From the NCBI GenBank assembly GCA_945888375.1, contig CAMCZZ010000005.1, positions 62,001-126,000 of the forward strand: a DNA stretch of 64,000 nucleotides. The letters run 5' to 3'. The position numbers were made by a program, and so were the translations under genes. Each line of letters opens with the position of its first letter. Position 1 is the stretch's first letter. This stretch comes from Akkermansia muciniphila (GTDB lineage Bacteria > Verrucomicrobiota > Verrucomicrobiia > Opitutales > Opitutaceae). The notes under the pieces are model-generated. The model had not been told where the DNA came from. It ran no database searches and saw only the letters and a list, made by a program, of their open reading frames with translations. Positions 8,525-19,020 of the stretch are shown piece after piece.

Positions 8525-10219
8525 ATGCTAAGCAGACAAATTTCAAACAAAATCCTAAAACGAACTTCGCTCAGACCGCCCAGTTGGCTCAACGGGTGGG
8601 TTGGTCCCGTTTCTTGCGTTATGTTTATTACCGTTCCTGAATTACTTTCGTCGGCCTTCCGTGCTTCTAGGCCGTTAGCTTTGTTGGGTGGCTTGGCTGT
8701 GTTTGCTGCGCCGGGCGCCGGTATTTCGGCGACGGAAGGAATGACCGGGACGGGCGTTGGGCGTGCGCCCAACATTATCGTGCTCTATGCCGACGACCTA
8801 GGTTATGGTGATCTGGGCTGTTATGGGGCGCAAGGACTGGCGACGCCGCATTTGGACGCGATGGCGGCGGAGGGCGTGCGTTTCACCAACCTCTACGCGA
8901 CGGCGGCCACCTGCACGCCTTCGCGCTACAGTCTGCTTACTGGTTCCTACCCTTGGCGGAATCCGCGGGCGAAGATTCTCGCGGGGGATGCGCCGATGAT
9001 CATCGGGCCGAAAGAACTCACCTTGCCTCGCGCGCTCAAGCGGGCGGGCTACCCCACGGCGGTGGTGGGGAAGTGGCATATCGGCCTGGGCGACGGTAAA
9101 ATTGATTGGAACGGCGAGATCCGCCCCTCGCCGGTCGACGTGGGTTTTGACGAATCGTTTATTATGGCCGCAACCAACGACCGCGTGCCCTGTGTCTACG
9201 TGAAGGACCGCCGCGTGGTCGGGCTCGATCCGAGCGATCCTTTGGAGGTTTCCTACGCCAAGGAAAATCCTTTCCCCGAGGTGCTTACCGGGCGCGCGCA
9301 TCCCGAGCGGCTCGCGATGGCGCATAGCGACCGCCAGCATTGGGACACCATCGTAAACGGCGTCCCTCGCATCGGTTTCAGCCGTGGCGGCAAGGCTGCG
9401 ACCTGGAACGATGAGACCATGACGGAGGAGTTTTTGGCCCGGGCAAAAGATTTTATCACCCGTCGAAAGGACGAGCCCTTTTTCCTGTATTTTGCCTTAC
9501 ACCAACCACATGTGCCGCGGCTTCCCTCCGCCGGCTTCAAGGGCGTCTCCGCCATGGGGCCGCGGGGGGATGTTATCTTGGAACTCGACTGGGTGGTCGG
9601 CGAGGTCTTGGCCCAGGTCAAGGCGCTCGGCTTGGCGGAAAACACCATCGTCGTCTTTTCCAGCGATAATGGCCCGGTCTTGAACGATGGCTACCTCGAC
9701 CAAGCGGCCGAACTCAACGGAGCCCATCGCCCTGCCGGTCCGCTGCGGGGCGCCAAGTATAGCCTCTTCGACGGTGGCACCCGCGTGCCGGCGTTGGTCT
9801 GGGGCCCCGGACGGGTCAAGTCAGGCGTATCGGACGCACTCCTTAGTCAGGTCGATTTTCTTGGCAGTTTTACCGCGCTGGCCGGCGTAGAGCTGTCGGC
9901 GTCCGAGCTCGCGGACAGCCTGCGGCTAGACCGTGCGCTCCTCGGGCACAGCCCGGCGGGTCGCGACCACCTGGTGGTGGAGGGCTTCGGGGCCAAGACG
10001 GTCCTTCGGCAGGGGCGCTGGGTCTACCTCCCGGCCCATCCCGGGGCGCCGCTTTTTGGCGACAAAGCCATCGAATCAGGCAACTCCTCCCAGGTTCAAC
10101 TTTATGATTTGGAGGTAGATATTGGACAGCTTTGGAATGTCGCTTCTGAGCGTCCGGAAATGGTGAGTGCCTTGCGCAACCGGCTCGAAGACGAAATGGC
10201 TAAAAGGCAGAAAAGATAG
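8525..10219 (+). CDS. Sulfatase (arylsulfatase family)
   Basis: NIIVLYADDLGYGDLGCYGA...CTPSRYSLLTGSYPWR; start may be at MFITVPE (~8621). Confidence 0.9.
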   Translation: MLSRQISNKILKRTSLRPPSWLNGWVGPVSCVMFITVPELLSSAFRASRPLALLGGLAVFAAPGAGISATEGMTGTGVGRAPNIIVLYADDLGYGDLGCYGAQGLATPHLDAMAAEGVRFTNLYATAATCTPSRYSLLTGSYPWRNPRAKILAGDAPMIIGPKELTLPRALKRAGYPTAVVGKWHIGLGDGKIDWNGEIRPSPVDVGFDESFIMAATNDRVPCVYVKDRRVVGLDPSDPLEVSYAKENPFPEVLTGRAHPERLAMAHSDRQHWDTIVNGVPRIGFSRGGKAATWNDETMTEEFLARAKDFITRRKDEPFFLYFALHQPHVPRLPSAGFKGVSAMGPRGDVILELDWVVGEVLAQVKALGLAENTIVVFSSDNGPVLNDGYLDQAAELNGAHRPAGPLRGAKYSLFDGGTRVPALVWGPGRVKSGVSDALLSQVDFLGSFTALAGVELSASELADSLRLDRALLGHSPAGRDHLVVEGFGAKTVLRQGRWVYLPAHPGAPLFGDKAIESGNSSQVQLYDLEVDIGQLWNVASERPEMVSALRNRLEDEMAKRQKR

Positions 10220-10361
10220 CGGCGACTATTTGCATTCAGACACTTTTCAGACATTTTGATTGACTATTCCCGTGCCTTTGTTGATGCAAAGTTCGTTTTT
10301 AATATTTTAGCAGCTGTTTTGCCCCGGCTTCTACCCTGTTTAACCCCTACCCCTGTTTCTC

Positions 10362-12314
10362 GTGAATATTACCCCTAAAGTTTTACCCTACAGCAAATTC
10401 ACTACTGTTCTGCTTGTGTCGATGCTTGCACTCCCTGTGTCAATCCAAGCCCAGTCTTGGGATGGCGGCGGTTCGCCGAACTTTAGTTGGAATCTGAATA
10501 CCAATTGGAATCCAAACACCGTTCCCGTATGGGGCAATACCATCGATTTGACCTTCGATCTGGCGACCTCGACCCAGAGTTACTTCGGCAACGCCATTCC
10601 CACAGTCAGGTCGATCACGGTTGGTGCGCTGGTTGATACCGCGTTTGAAGCGACCTTAAGGTCGATAACAACCTCTGGCGGAACCGCTCGAAATCTGACT
10701 TTCTCGTCGAGCACTGGCACCTCTTCCCTTACCGTCGATAGTGGTGCGGCGGGCTTGGTCACTTTTGGTGTGGCAGCTGGGCACACCGCCGGCGGTGGCG
10801 CGATTGTTCTCACGAGCGACCTCAACGTCGTCCATAACGGAACCGGGGAGCTTCTCTTCAATCGTCCTCTGCAAGGGGCCGGCGCGCTTACCAAGACCGG
10901 AACCGGAACGTTTCGCTACGCGCCCACCGTTACGCCGTCCAGCTACACCGGCACGATCAACATTAACCAAGGTCGGTTTATCTTTAACGCGGTGAATGGG
11001 GCTTCTGATGATTTTGGCGCCACGACCGCGATCAATCTTGGCGGTGGCACCATGGAGGTGCGGACCACGACCGCGTTTAACAAGAACTTTGCTGTTAACA
11101 CCACGGTCTCCTCCGCGAGCACGCTCGCCTACAACAACACCGCTGCCACCGACCAAAGTCTTACCGTCGGCACCGGGTCGATGGCCCTCAACGCCGACCT
11201 CACCGTCCAGAATATCTCTTCTTCTGTCGCCGGAAACAATATCATTAACGTATCCCGCAATCTCACCGGCAGCGGCAACTTGATCGTCGATACCTACAAT
11301 AATGTGGCCTCGGGCGCCGTCGCGTTCTCGAACGGACGGGTTCAGCTCAGCGGAGACAACACCGCTTGGACAGGAAATCTGGTGGTGGCCAAGGGGACCG
11401 CGCAGTTCTCTGGGACTAACGCCTTAGTTCCGGCGGCGGGTTCCATCACCCTCGGCACCACCGGAAGTGCCTTTGGAGCCGCTCTCGGATTTAATCAGGT
11501 TGCGACCGATGCGACGGTGAGTAACAACATCACCGTCACCTCGGGCGGGGTGCGCCTGATCCGCAACAATTCGGGCCCGGGTAGCAGCAACGAAATCACG
11601 CTCAACGGAGCCGTCACACTCGACGGCAACCTCACCCTTGATCACGCCGGCTTGGGCGCGACCGAGTCGATCAACGTAAACGGTAATATCACTGGTTCCG
11701 GCGGACTGAATGTCACGTTTGTCGGCCCGCATCCCATCGCCGGATCCGCCGTTCGCCTGAATGGCAACAAGGCTTACACGGGAGCGACCAATATCGGTCC
11801 GGGCGCCAGCCTGATCTTGGGATCGTCCTCTTCCCTCGCCAGCGCGACGATTGACGTTGGTTCCGGGGGCACGTTTGACGTGAGCGCCAGTCCCTTTACC
11901 CTCGCGAGCGGACGTAGCATTGGGGGCACGGGCACGGTTGACGGTGGGTTCACCTTCGCCGCAGGATCCAACCTGATCTTCAACACCTCGGCCGCGCTGA
12001 ACATGACTGGCGCCGTGTCGTTCGGCGGCTTTGGAATCGCCAATCTCGTGGGTTTGAATTCCTCCACGATCGCCGCGACCTATACCGTTTTGAATGGTTC
12101 GGGTGCGAATATCAGTTTCACCAATGTGGCCAACGTCGGCCCGGGCCAAGCCGTGTCGCTTGGGGACGGGATGGCCGCCTATTTTGACACCACCAACGGG
12201 AATCTTTCCGTGATCGTCGGCGCGGCCATACCGGAGCCCGGCGCGTTTGCCCTGCTCGGTGGCGCTGCGGTGCTCGGTTTGGCCGCCTCGCGCCGCCAAC
12301 GTCGGAGCGTGTAG
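10362..12314 (+). CDS. Autotransporter-type beta-strand repeat protein with PEP-CTERM sorting signal
   Basis: GTG start; repeated GSGGLNVTF / LNGNKAYTGATNIGPGASLILG; C-term AIPEPGAFALLGGAAVLGLAASRRQRRSV. Confidence 0.85.
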   Translation: MNITPKVLPYSKFTTVLLVSMLALPVSIQAQSWDGGGSPNFSWNLNTNWNPNTVPVWGNTIDLTFDLATSTQSYFGNAIPTVRSITVGALVDTAFEATLRSITTSGGTARNLTFSSSTGTSSLTVDSGAAGLVTFGVAAGHTAGGGAIVLTSDLNVVHNGTGELLFNRPLQGAGALTKTGTGTFRYAPTVTPSSYTGTININQGRFIFNAVNGASDDFGATTAINLGGGTMEVRTTTAFNKNFAVNTTVSSASTLAYNNTAATDQSLTVGTGSMALNADLTVQNISSSVAGNNIINVSRNLTGSGNLIVDTYNNVASGAVAFSNGRVQLSGDNTAWTGNLVVAKGTAQFSGTNALVPAAGSITLGTTGSAFGAALGFNQVATDATVSNNITVTSGGVRLIRNNSGPGSSNEITLNGAVTLDGNLTLDHAGLGATESINVNGNITGSGGLNVTFVGPHPIAGSAVRLNGNKAYTGATNIGPGASLILGSSSSLASATIDVGSGGTFDVSASPFTLASGRSIGGTGTVDGGFTFAAGSNLIFNTSAALNMTGAVSFGGFGIANLVGLNSSTIAATYTVLNGSGANISFTNVANVGPGQAVSLGDGMAAYFDTTNGNLSVIVGAAIPEPGAFALLGGAAVLGLAASRRQRRSV

Positions 12315-12675
12315 TTCAAACACGTTTTATACTGTTTGCGGTCGCCCTGTCCTGTCGTTTGATTGTATTAAATCCCCATGGTCAGGATGGACCGGACAGG
12401 GGCCCAGTTAACTAAAAGCCCGCCGGTTCCGCCGGCGGATCCTTGGTTGTTGTGGCTGCCTCCCTTTCGGTCCCGTCGCAAAGCGATGTATGGGATGCCT
12501 TAGTCGTTGTAATTCAGTTTCTACAGGGTCGCGACGGTTTCTCTCTTGCTTTTCAGACAGATTGCGGACAAAAGTATTTAATCCTTGGAAGGTTGATCTT
12601 TAGTTTCTCCTTTAAAACAGTTTAAGGCACTAAGGTTGCGACCGAGGCCCAAGCCATCCCCTACGTTACTCCACC

Positions 12676-13452
12676 ATGAATTCTTCAAAACGCCCCTCAG
12701 GACTCGCGCTGGGGTCCAATCTTAAGGGGTTGGTCGCGCACCGTCGGGCCGCTGGCTTCACGCTCATCGAGTTGCTGACGGTCATTGCGATTATCGGGAT
12801 CCTGGCTGCGATCATCATCCCGACCGTCGGGGCGGTGCGCCGCAGCGCCTACAAGGCGCAGTGCGCTAGCAACATGCACCAGCTTGGCGTGGCGGTAAAT
12901 CTTCACCGGGCCGACAATCGCAACCGTCTGCCCGATGGTCACGGCATCGATGGGGTAGGCTCGGATAACAGTGCGGATCTCCAGCGCATCGGGGCGAATC
13001 TGCGGGATCTTTTAATCGGCAAACCTTCTGAGGCAAAATCCGGCTATGGTTTGACTTGGGGCATGTTGTTTTGTCCCGGTAACAAGGCCTACACCGACCG
13101 TTGGATGATTGAGGAAAATAGGGTTACGACCGGCACAAATATTCCGATAGGCTATCTCTATCTTCCGGGCACCTCGGTCACGGTGGCGACGAGCAAGGGG
13201 GCCTCGACCTCCATATACAAACGGCTTGCCGAGCCCCTCGGCTATCGCCTGATCGCGGCGGATATTAATCGTAAGTTCGAGGGTAACTGGGGGGGCGGTG
13301 TAAACCATTCGAACGACGACAACCTGCTCGGTGGTAATCACCTCTATGTCGATGGTTCGGTCAAGTGGATCGAGGGCCAAGCCTTTAGCCAGACTCCGGC
13401 GCTCTCTTCCGGCGGCTCTCAATATTACTTTAAAACCGAAGACATCCGCTAG
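12676..13452 (+). CDS. Type II secretion pseudopilin-like protein (prepilin-type N-terminus, H-X9-DG C-terminus)
   Basis: AAGFTLIELLTVIAIIGILAAIIIPTV; C-term GGNHLYVDGSVKWIEG. Confidence 0.88.
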   Translation: MNSSKRPSGLALGSNLKGLVAHRRAAGFTLIELLTVIAIIGILAAIIIPTVGAVRRSAYKAQCASNMHQLGVAVNLHRADNRNRLPDGHGIDGVGSDNSADLQRIGANLRDLLIGKPSEAKSGYGLTWGMLFCPGNKAYTDRWMIEENRVTTGTNIPIGYLYLPGTSVTVATSKGASTSIYKRLAEPLGYRLIAADINRKFEGNWGGGVNHSNDDNLLGGNHLYVDGSVKWIEGQAFSQTPALSSGGSQYYFKTEDIR

Positions 13453-13580
13453 GCCTCCTTTGGTAACCAGTCGCCGAGCTTACTGTTTGCCAGGAATCGT
13501 GTTTGCTCGGGTTCTTTTCGGTGCCCTTCCCGTCCTCTTCCTCCTCTCTGTTTCTCTTGGTTTAATAGTAATCCCCTAAC

Positions 13581-16500
13581 ATGAAATCCCCCGCATCCCG
13601 TTCCCTGTCTCATCGGCGCGCCGCCTGTGCGCTCCTTGCCGGTTTCGCCTCTTTATCCCCGGTATATGCCGCAGCTCTCGTCTGGGACCCCGCTAACTCT
13701 TCCAACGGAGCGGTGATCGACGCCGGTTCGGGGGTCTGGGACTTGGCACCGGGCAACACGGTTTGGAACAACGGCGGCACCAACGTGGCGTGGAGCCAGG
13801 CGGTGAGCAACCCGACGACCGGTGACGCCGCCGAGTTTGCGGGAGTGGATGCGCCGGAAGGCACGACCTACACGGTCACCGTTGGAACGTCCCTCGCGGC
13901 CGGCACCGCCACCGGGACATCGTTCAAATTCTCAAACAACGGATACGTTCTTACCGCCGCGGAGGGGACCGCGCCGGTGGTCACCGCTCGCCAGATCTCG
14001 GTGAACCCTGGTAAGGTCGCCACGCTCGCTGGCCCGCTCACCCTGGCCTTAAACAACGTGACGAACGTCAACCAATTTACCGGTTATGGCACCTTGGTCG
14101 CCCGGGACGGGGCCAAGCTGAATCCGGCGGGCAACCCGACCTTCGGCATCGGCAGCAAGGTGAAGTTACAGACCGGGTCGGTGTTTACCAGCGGCGGGTC
14201 TGCCATCATCGGCGGGCAGGCCACCGACGGCTCGACCACCGAGGTCACGGTGGAAGGCGGCAGCTTTAATATTGCGGGCGCGAACCTGAATTTTATTTTA
14301 TCCAACTCCAACGGCACCGGCGGACAGTATTCGAACACGGTGGTGACGCTCTCCTCTGGTAGCATCACCAATTCATCCGTAGGCGGTGGCGTGCGTTTCG
14401 GCGGATCGGGCGCGGTGGAGACGAATAATGGCAATGTGAACGGCACGTTCAACCTTGACGGCGGCGTGCTCACCGCCGCGCGCATCTTCGAATCGAACGG
14501 CACGCTCGCGACCCGGTATAATTCCACTTTCAATTTCAACGGCGGCACGCTTCGCGCGGTCGCCAATACCAGCAACGGCGCCACGTTTATGCAAACGCTG
14601 AATACCGCCAATGTGAAGGCGGGCGGCGCGTTCATAGACACCAACGGCGCCGCGATTACCATCGCCCAGGCGCTGCTGGCCCACCCTGTCTCGACCGGTG
14701 GCGGTCTGACCAAACTCGGCGCGGGCACGCTCACCCTGTCCGGTGCGAACACCTACACTGGTGCCACCACGGTTTCGGCCGGAAAACTGGCCATCACGGC
14801 GCCGTTTTCGGCCCTGACCGCGACGACCGTGGCGACTTCGGCTCGGCTCCAGATCAACACCGGCGCGACCCCCTCGGTTTTGCCCGAGCTGAACCTGGAG
14901 GCCGGCGCGGGTGTCGATTTGAATATCGGCCTATACAATGCCGGCACCACCTCCGCCGCGTCCGTGACGGCGTTTAACCCGGCGGGAGATTACGTTATCG
15001 ATCTGTCCGGCTCCAATGTTCCGGTCGGTAGCTTCACCGTGCTCTCTTATGGGAGCAAAACCGGTTCCGGCCAGCCCACGGTGGGCCTACTGCCGCCCGG
15101 CGTCACCGCCACGGTGCAGGATACGGCCGGGGCGATTGTATTAAATGTCCTGACCCCGCAGGTGCCGAGTTACACCTGGTCGGCCGGCACGGGCGCGTGG
15201 GACACCACTACGGCCAACTGGACCAGCCAGACCTACACCGAGGGCAGCGTGGCGGTGTTTCCGAACATCGCGGGCAACAATACGGTGACTCTGCCGTCCG
15301 GTCGCTCGCCGTATTCGGTGACTATACAAAACAATTACAACGCGACTCCGGCGTCGAACAGCACCTATACATTCACCGGCGGAGCCATTTCCGGAGCCGC
15401 TACGATGGCGGTGACCGGGACCGGGTCGGTGACCTTGGCTTCGGCCAACACCTACACCGGAGCCACCACGATCGGACCTGCTTTGGTAACTGTGTCGGCG
15501 GATGGAGCGCTCGGCACGGCCGATGCCGGCACCTCGGTGGCCAGCGGCGGCTCCCTCGCCTTGGCCAATGGCGTTACCTACTCCACGGCAGAGCCTTTGA
15601 CCCTTTCCGGATCGGGCTACGATACGACCCTCGATTCGACCACCTCGGCTCGCCTGCGCGGCGCTTTGCAGTCTCTCTCGGGCAACTCGACCTATTCCGG
15701 CCCGGTCCGGCTCGCCGCCGGCGGCGCCCGCTTGGGCGTGCAGTCGATCGCCGGTGCTTCTTTGACGCTGACCGGCACCATCGAACCGGCTCCCGGAGTG
15801 ACGGATAGCACCGTTTATTTCCGGGCCGGAAACGCCGACGGAAACTACATCATCCTTGCGGGAACCAATAACCGGTGGGACACCCCCGCCGCGATCTACA
15901 GTAACCCCAGCGATGGGGGCACCACCGGCGTCCGGCTCGGGGCCCACAACGCCCTGCCCACCAACGCTTCGATCGTGGCCGGCGGCACCTTCGCTAGCTT
16001 AGGTAATTCTCTGGATATGAACGGCTACAACCAGACCTTGCCCGGCCTGGTGGAGAGCGACGGTCACCTGCAGATCGTGAATCTGAACACCGGGACCACC
16101 TCGGTGCTCACCTTGGATACCTCCACCGCAGACTTTTCCAGCGTGGCGGGCATCAATAATCTCGAAGCGGAATTCACCATTCTCGCGGACGGCAACGGCA
16201 CCATGTCGCTGGTTAAGAAGGGCACCTTTAAGCAGACGCTTGACGGTATCCAGGCCTACTCCGGCCCGACCACGATCGAGGCGGGCACGCTCGCCATTGT
16301 GGGCATCGGTTTCCTTCAGGCTACCCCGGTGACGCTCTTCGCGGGTGCGACTTTGGATGTCTCGGGCATCGGGTCGCTCGCCGAACCCCGCACCGATTTC
16401 GCCCTCTCCGGCGGCCTCTCCGGGTCCGGCACGCTGACCGCCACCGGCAAGAACGTCACCGTATCCACCGTGTTCGCCCCCGGCGCCCTTGCCGTGACCG

Positions 16501-17261
16501 GCAATCTCGCTCTGGCCACCGGCACCGCGACCACCTTGGTCGCTGGGGCCACACCCGCGGCATCGTCCGCCGTCACGGTGGACGGCGTCCTCGCTTTGGG
16601 CGGCACGATTGCGATCACCGAGGCGGCCGGCTTCGACTTTGCCACCGGACAGAACTTCGCCTTTGCCACCGCGACCGGTGGCGTCACTGGCAGCGTCACT
16701 GGCGTCACCGTCAACGGCGTCGCTTTGACCGAGGCCACCCCGGACGTCTGGACCGCTTCGATCGCCGGCCTCGATTACACCTTCACCGAGGCCACCGCCA
16801 CGCTCGCCGTCTCCGGTGGCGTCGTGATCACGCCGATACAGGCCTGGCGCGATCTCTACTTCCCGACCGAAGGCAACGACGGCACCGGCATCGGCGCGAA
16901 CAACGCGGATGCGGATGCAGACGGCATTGCCAACCTGGTCGAATACGCCACCCACACCTCGCCTAGGGCCGCCAATGTTTCCCCGATCGTTCAAGGCACG
17001 AACGCCGGCCGTCTCACGCTGACTTTCCCGCGCATCGACGACCCGACCCTGCGTTACACCGTCCAGGGCCGCGATGACCTCGTTTCCGGCACCTGGGCCG
17101 CCGTCACCCCGGCTGCCGCGAACAATCCCAGCTTCGGCTTCGTGGGTTCGACCCCGGGCGTGACCGAGAGCAGCTCCGAGACCGTCATCGACACCGTCGT
17201 GATCGCCAGCCAGCCCAAGCGCTTCCTCCACCTCTCGGTCGACTTCGTCCCGGCGCCCTGA
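13581..17261 (+). CDS. Large secreted autotransporter-associated beta-strand repeat protein
   Basis: 1226 aa; LTKLGAGTLTLSGANTYTGATTVSAGKL repeats; YTWSAGTGAWDTTTANW; C-term NADADADGIANLVEYATHTSP. Confidence 0.85.
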   Translation: MKSPASRSLSHRRAACALLAGFASLSPVYAAALVWDPANSSNGAVIDAGSGVWDLAPGNTVWNNGGTNVAWSQAVSNPTTGDAAEFAGVDAPEGTTYTVTVGTSLAAGTATGTSFKFSNNGYVLTAAEGTAPVVTARQISVNPGKVATLAGPLTLALNNVTNVNQFTGYGTLVARDGAKLNPAGNPTFGIGSKVKLQTGSVFTSGGSAIIGGQATDGSTTEVTVEGGSFNIAGANLNFILSNSNGTGGQYSNTVVTLSSGSITNSSVGGGVRFGGSGAVETNNGNVNGTFNLDGGVLTAARIFESNGTLATRYNSTFNFNGGTLRAVANTSNGATFMQTLNTANVKAGGAFIDTNGAAITIAQALLAHPVSTGGGLTKLGAGTLTLSGANTYTGATTVSAGKLAITAPFSALTATTVATSARLQINTGATPSVLPELNLEAGAGVDLNIGLYNAGTTSAASVTAFNPAGDYVIDLSGSNVPVGSFTVLSYGSKTGSGQPTVGLLPPGVTATVQDTAGAIVLNVLTPQVPSYTWSAGTGAWDTTTANWTSQTYTEGSVAVFPNIAGNNTVTLPSGRSPYSVTIQNNYNATPASNSTYTFTGGAISGAATMAVTGTGSVTLASANTYTGATTIGPALVTVSADGALGTADAGTSVASGGSLALANGVTYSTAEPLTLSGSGYDTTLDSTTSARLRGALQSLSGNSTYSGPVRLAAGGARLGVQSIAGASLTLTGTIEPAPGVTDSTVYFRAGNADGNYIILAGTNNRWDTPAAIYSNPSDGGTTGVRLGAHNALPTNASIVAGGTFASLGNSLDMNGYNQTLPGLVESDGHLQIVNLNTGTTSVLTLDTSTADFSSVAGINNLEAEFTILADGNGTMSLVKKGTFKQTLDGIQAYSGPTTIEAGTLAIVGIGFLQATPVTLFAGATLDVSGIGSLAEPRTDFALSGGLSGSGTLTATGKNVTVSTVFAPGALAVTGNLALATGTATTLVAGATPAASSAVTVDGVLALGGTIAITEAAGFDFATGQNFAFATATGGVTGSVTGVTVNGVALTEATPDVWTASIAGLDYTFTEATATLAVSGGVVITPIQAWRDLYFPTEGNDGTGIGANNADADADGIANLVEYATHTSPRAANVSPIVQGTNAGRLTLTFPRIDDPTLRYTVQGRDDLVSGTWAAVTPAAANNPSFGFVGSTPGVTESSSETVIDTVVIASQPKRFLHLSVDFVPAP

Positions 17262-17295
17262 GTCTGATCGGGCCGGCGACGATTAAGCTGCCGCG

Positions 17296-17324
17296 GGCGC
17301 GGACTTCCCTTCGAGGTCCGCGCC
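17296..17324. terminator. Candidate bidirectional hairpin between convergent genes
   Basis: GGCGCGGAC-N11-GTCCGCGCC perfect 9-bp stem between 17261(+) and trpE(-). Confidence 0.45.
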
Positions 17325-17386
17325 TAGCGGGGCTGTTCGCCGCCTTGCGGGCTCTGGATTCTCCGCCGCGGCGGCTTTTGCCAACC

Positions 17387-18874
17387 TCAGAGGCGTTCGG
17401 CGATGGCGACGGCTTTGAACAAGGCGGAGCCTTTGTTGACCGTCTCCTGAAATTCGCTCTCGGGCACGCTGTCGGCCACGACGCCGGCGCCGGTCTGGAT
17501 GTGGATGCGGCCGTCCTTCAGCAGGGCGGTGCGCAGCATGATGCAGGTATCGCTGTTGCCGTCGTAGCCGAAGTAGCCGAGGGCGCCGGCGTAGAAGCCG
17601 CGTTGGACGGGCTCGGTGGCGGCGATGATCTGCATGGCGCGGATCTTAGGCGCGCCGCTGACGGTGCCGGCGGGGAAGGTGGCGCGCATCAGGTCAAAGG
17701 CGGTTTTATCCGGCGCGATGCGGCCCTCGACCTGCGACACGATGTGCATGACGTGCGAATAGCGTTCGATCACGAAGCTCTCGGGCACGGTGACGGAGCC
17801 GAACTGGCAGACGCGGCCGATGTCGTTGCGGGCGAGGTCCACCAGCATGAGGTGTTCCGCGCGTTCCTTGGCGTCGGCGAGCAGGTCTTTTTCGAGGGCA
17901 AGGTCCTCGGCCCCGGTCGCGCCGCGTTTGCGGGTGCCGGCGATGGGACGGATCTCGACCAGGCCGTCGGTCAGGCGCACATGGACCTCCGGCGAGGCCC
18001 CGACGATGGCGAAGTCGCCGGCGTCGAGGATGAACATGTAAGGCGACGGGTTGACGGTGCGCAGGGCGCGGTAGAGCTCCAGCGGGGTGCGATCAAAATC
18101 CTTCGAGAAGCGCTGGGAGGGGACGAATTGGATGATGTCGCCGGAGCGGATGAATTCCTGGCCGGCGGTCACGGCGTGTTCGAAGGCCGACTGGGTGAAA
18201 TTTCCGCGCGGGGTGGGCACGAAGCCTGGGTCGATGAGTGCGGCGGGCGCGAGGGTGCTGGGCTGGGCGATGAGGGCGTGCAGGGCCTCGAGCTCGGCGA
18301 CGGCGCGGGCGTGGGCGGCGGCGGGGTCCTCGCCGGCGGCGATGCGGGCGTTGACGCAGAGGCGCAGGGTTTGTTTGGCGCGATCAAAGATCAGCAGCGA
18401 ATCCGACAGCATGAAGTAGAGTAGGGGCGTGCCGAGCTCGTCTTTGCCGGGGGCGGGGATGCTGGGTTCGATACGGGTGGCGTATTCATAGGCGATGAAG
18501 CCCACCGCGCCGCCGGTGAAGCGCGGCAGGCCGGGGAGTTTCACCGGCTGGTGGCCGGCGAGCTCGGCCTCGATCAGGGTGAGCGGATCGGGCGGGGTGG
18601 GGACGGTGCGGTCGGGCTGGCCGGGCTCGCGGATCAGCGTGGTGACCGGGCCGCAGGCGAGGGTCTTGCGCGGGCGGCAGCCAATGAAGGAGTAACGCGA
18701 GAGGGTGTCGCCGCCCTCGACCGATTCGAGCAGGTAGGAGGGCCCGTGGGCGCGGAGCTTGGCGTAGGCCGAGACGGGCGTCTCGAAGTCAGCCATCAGG
18801 TCGGCGTAGACCGGGATGAGGTTGCCCTGCGCGGCGAGGCGGGCGAAGTCGGCGGCGGAGGGGAGGATGGTCAT
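17387..18874 (-). CDS. trpE: Anthranilate synthase component I
   Basis: MTILPSAADFARLAAQGNLIPVYADLMADFETPVSAYAKL...; FIVPSQRFS-like IIQFVPSQRFSKDF; PIAGTRKRG; TFPAGTVSGAPKIRAMQII. Confidence 0.93.
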   Translation of the reverse strand: MTILPSAADFARLAAQGNLIPVYADLMADFETPVSAYAKLRAHGPSYLLESVEGGDTLSRYSFIGCRPRKTLACGPVTTLIREPGQPDRTVPTPPDPLTLIEAELAGHQPVKLPGLPRFTGGAVGFIAYEYATRIEPSIPAPGKDELGTPLLYFMLSDSLLIFDRAKQTLRLCVNARIAAGEDPAAAHARAVAELEALHALIAQPSTLAPAALIDPGFVPTPRGNFTQSAFEHAVTAGQEFIRSGDIIQFVPSQRFSKDFDRTPLELYRALRTVNPSPYMFILDAGDFAIVGASPEVHVRLTDGLVEIRPIAGTRKRGATGAEDLALEKDLLADAKERAEHLMLVDLARNDIGRVCQFGSVTVPESFVIERYSHVMHIVSQVEGRIAPDKTAFDLMRATFPAGTVSGAPKIRAMQIIAATEPVQRGFYAGALGYFGYDGNSDTCIMLRTALLKDGRIHIQTGAGVVADSVPESEFQETVNKGSALFKAVAIAERL

Positions 18875-19020
18875 GGGCGGAAAGAGGCCGAAGGTCTGAA
18901 GGTCTAAAGTCTGAAGGTCGAGTCCGGCGCAGCTGGGGCCGCGACCCTTTGGTGGGGCGCGAAATGCGGTGGTGACCTGTGACTTTCGGACATGGGGCTT
19001 TTGACGGCTTGGTTGGCGGG

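Noticed and set aside
10580-12323. Minus-strand ORFs across the PEP-CTERM repeat gene
   Set aside because: Low-complexity antisense frames over a repetitive coding sequence.
12443-12625. 60-aa ORF between surface-protein genes
   Set aside because: No domain, atypical composition, more likely a leader or intergenic region.
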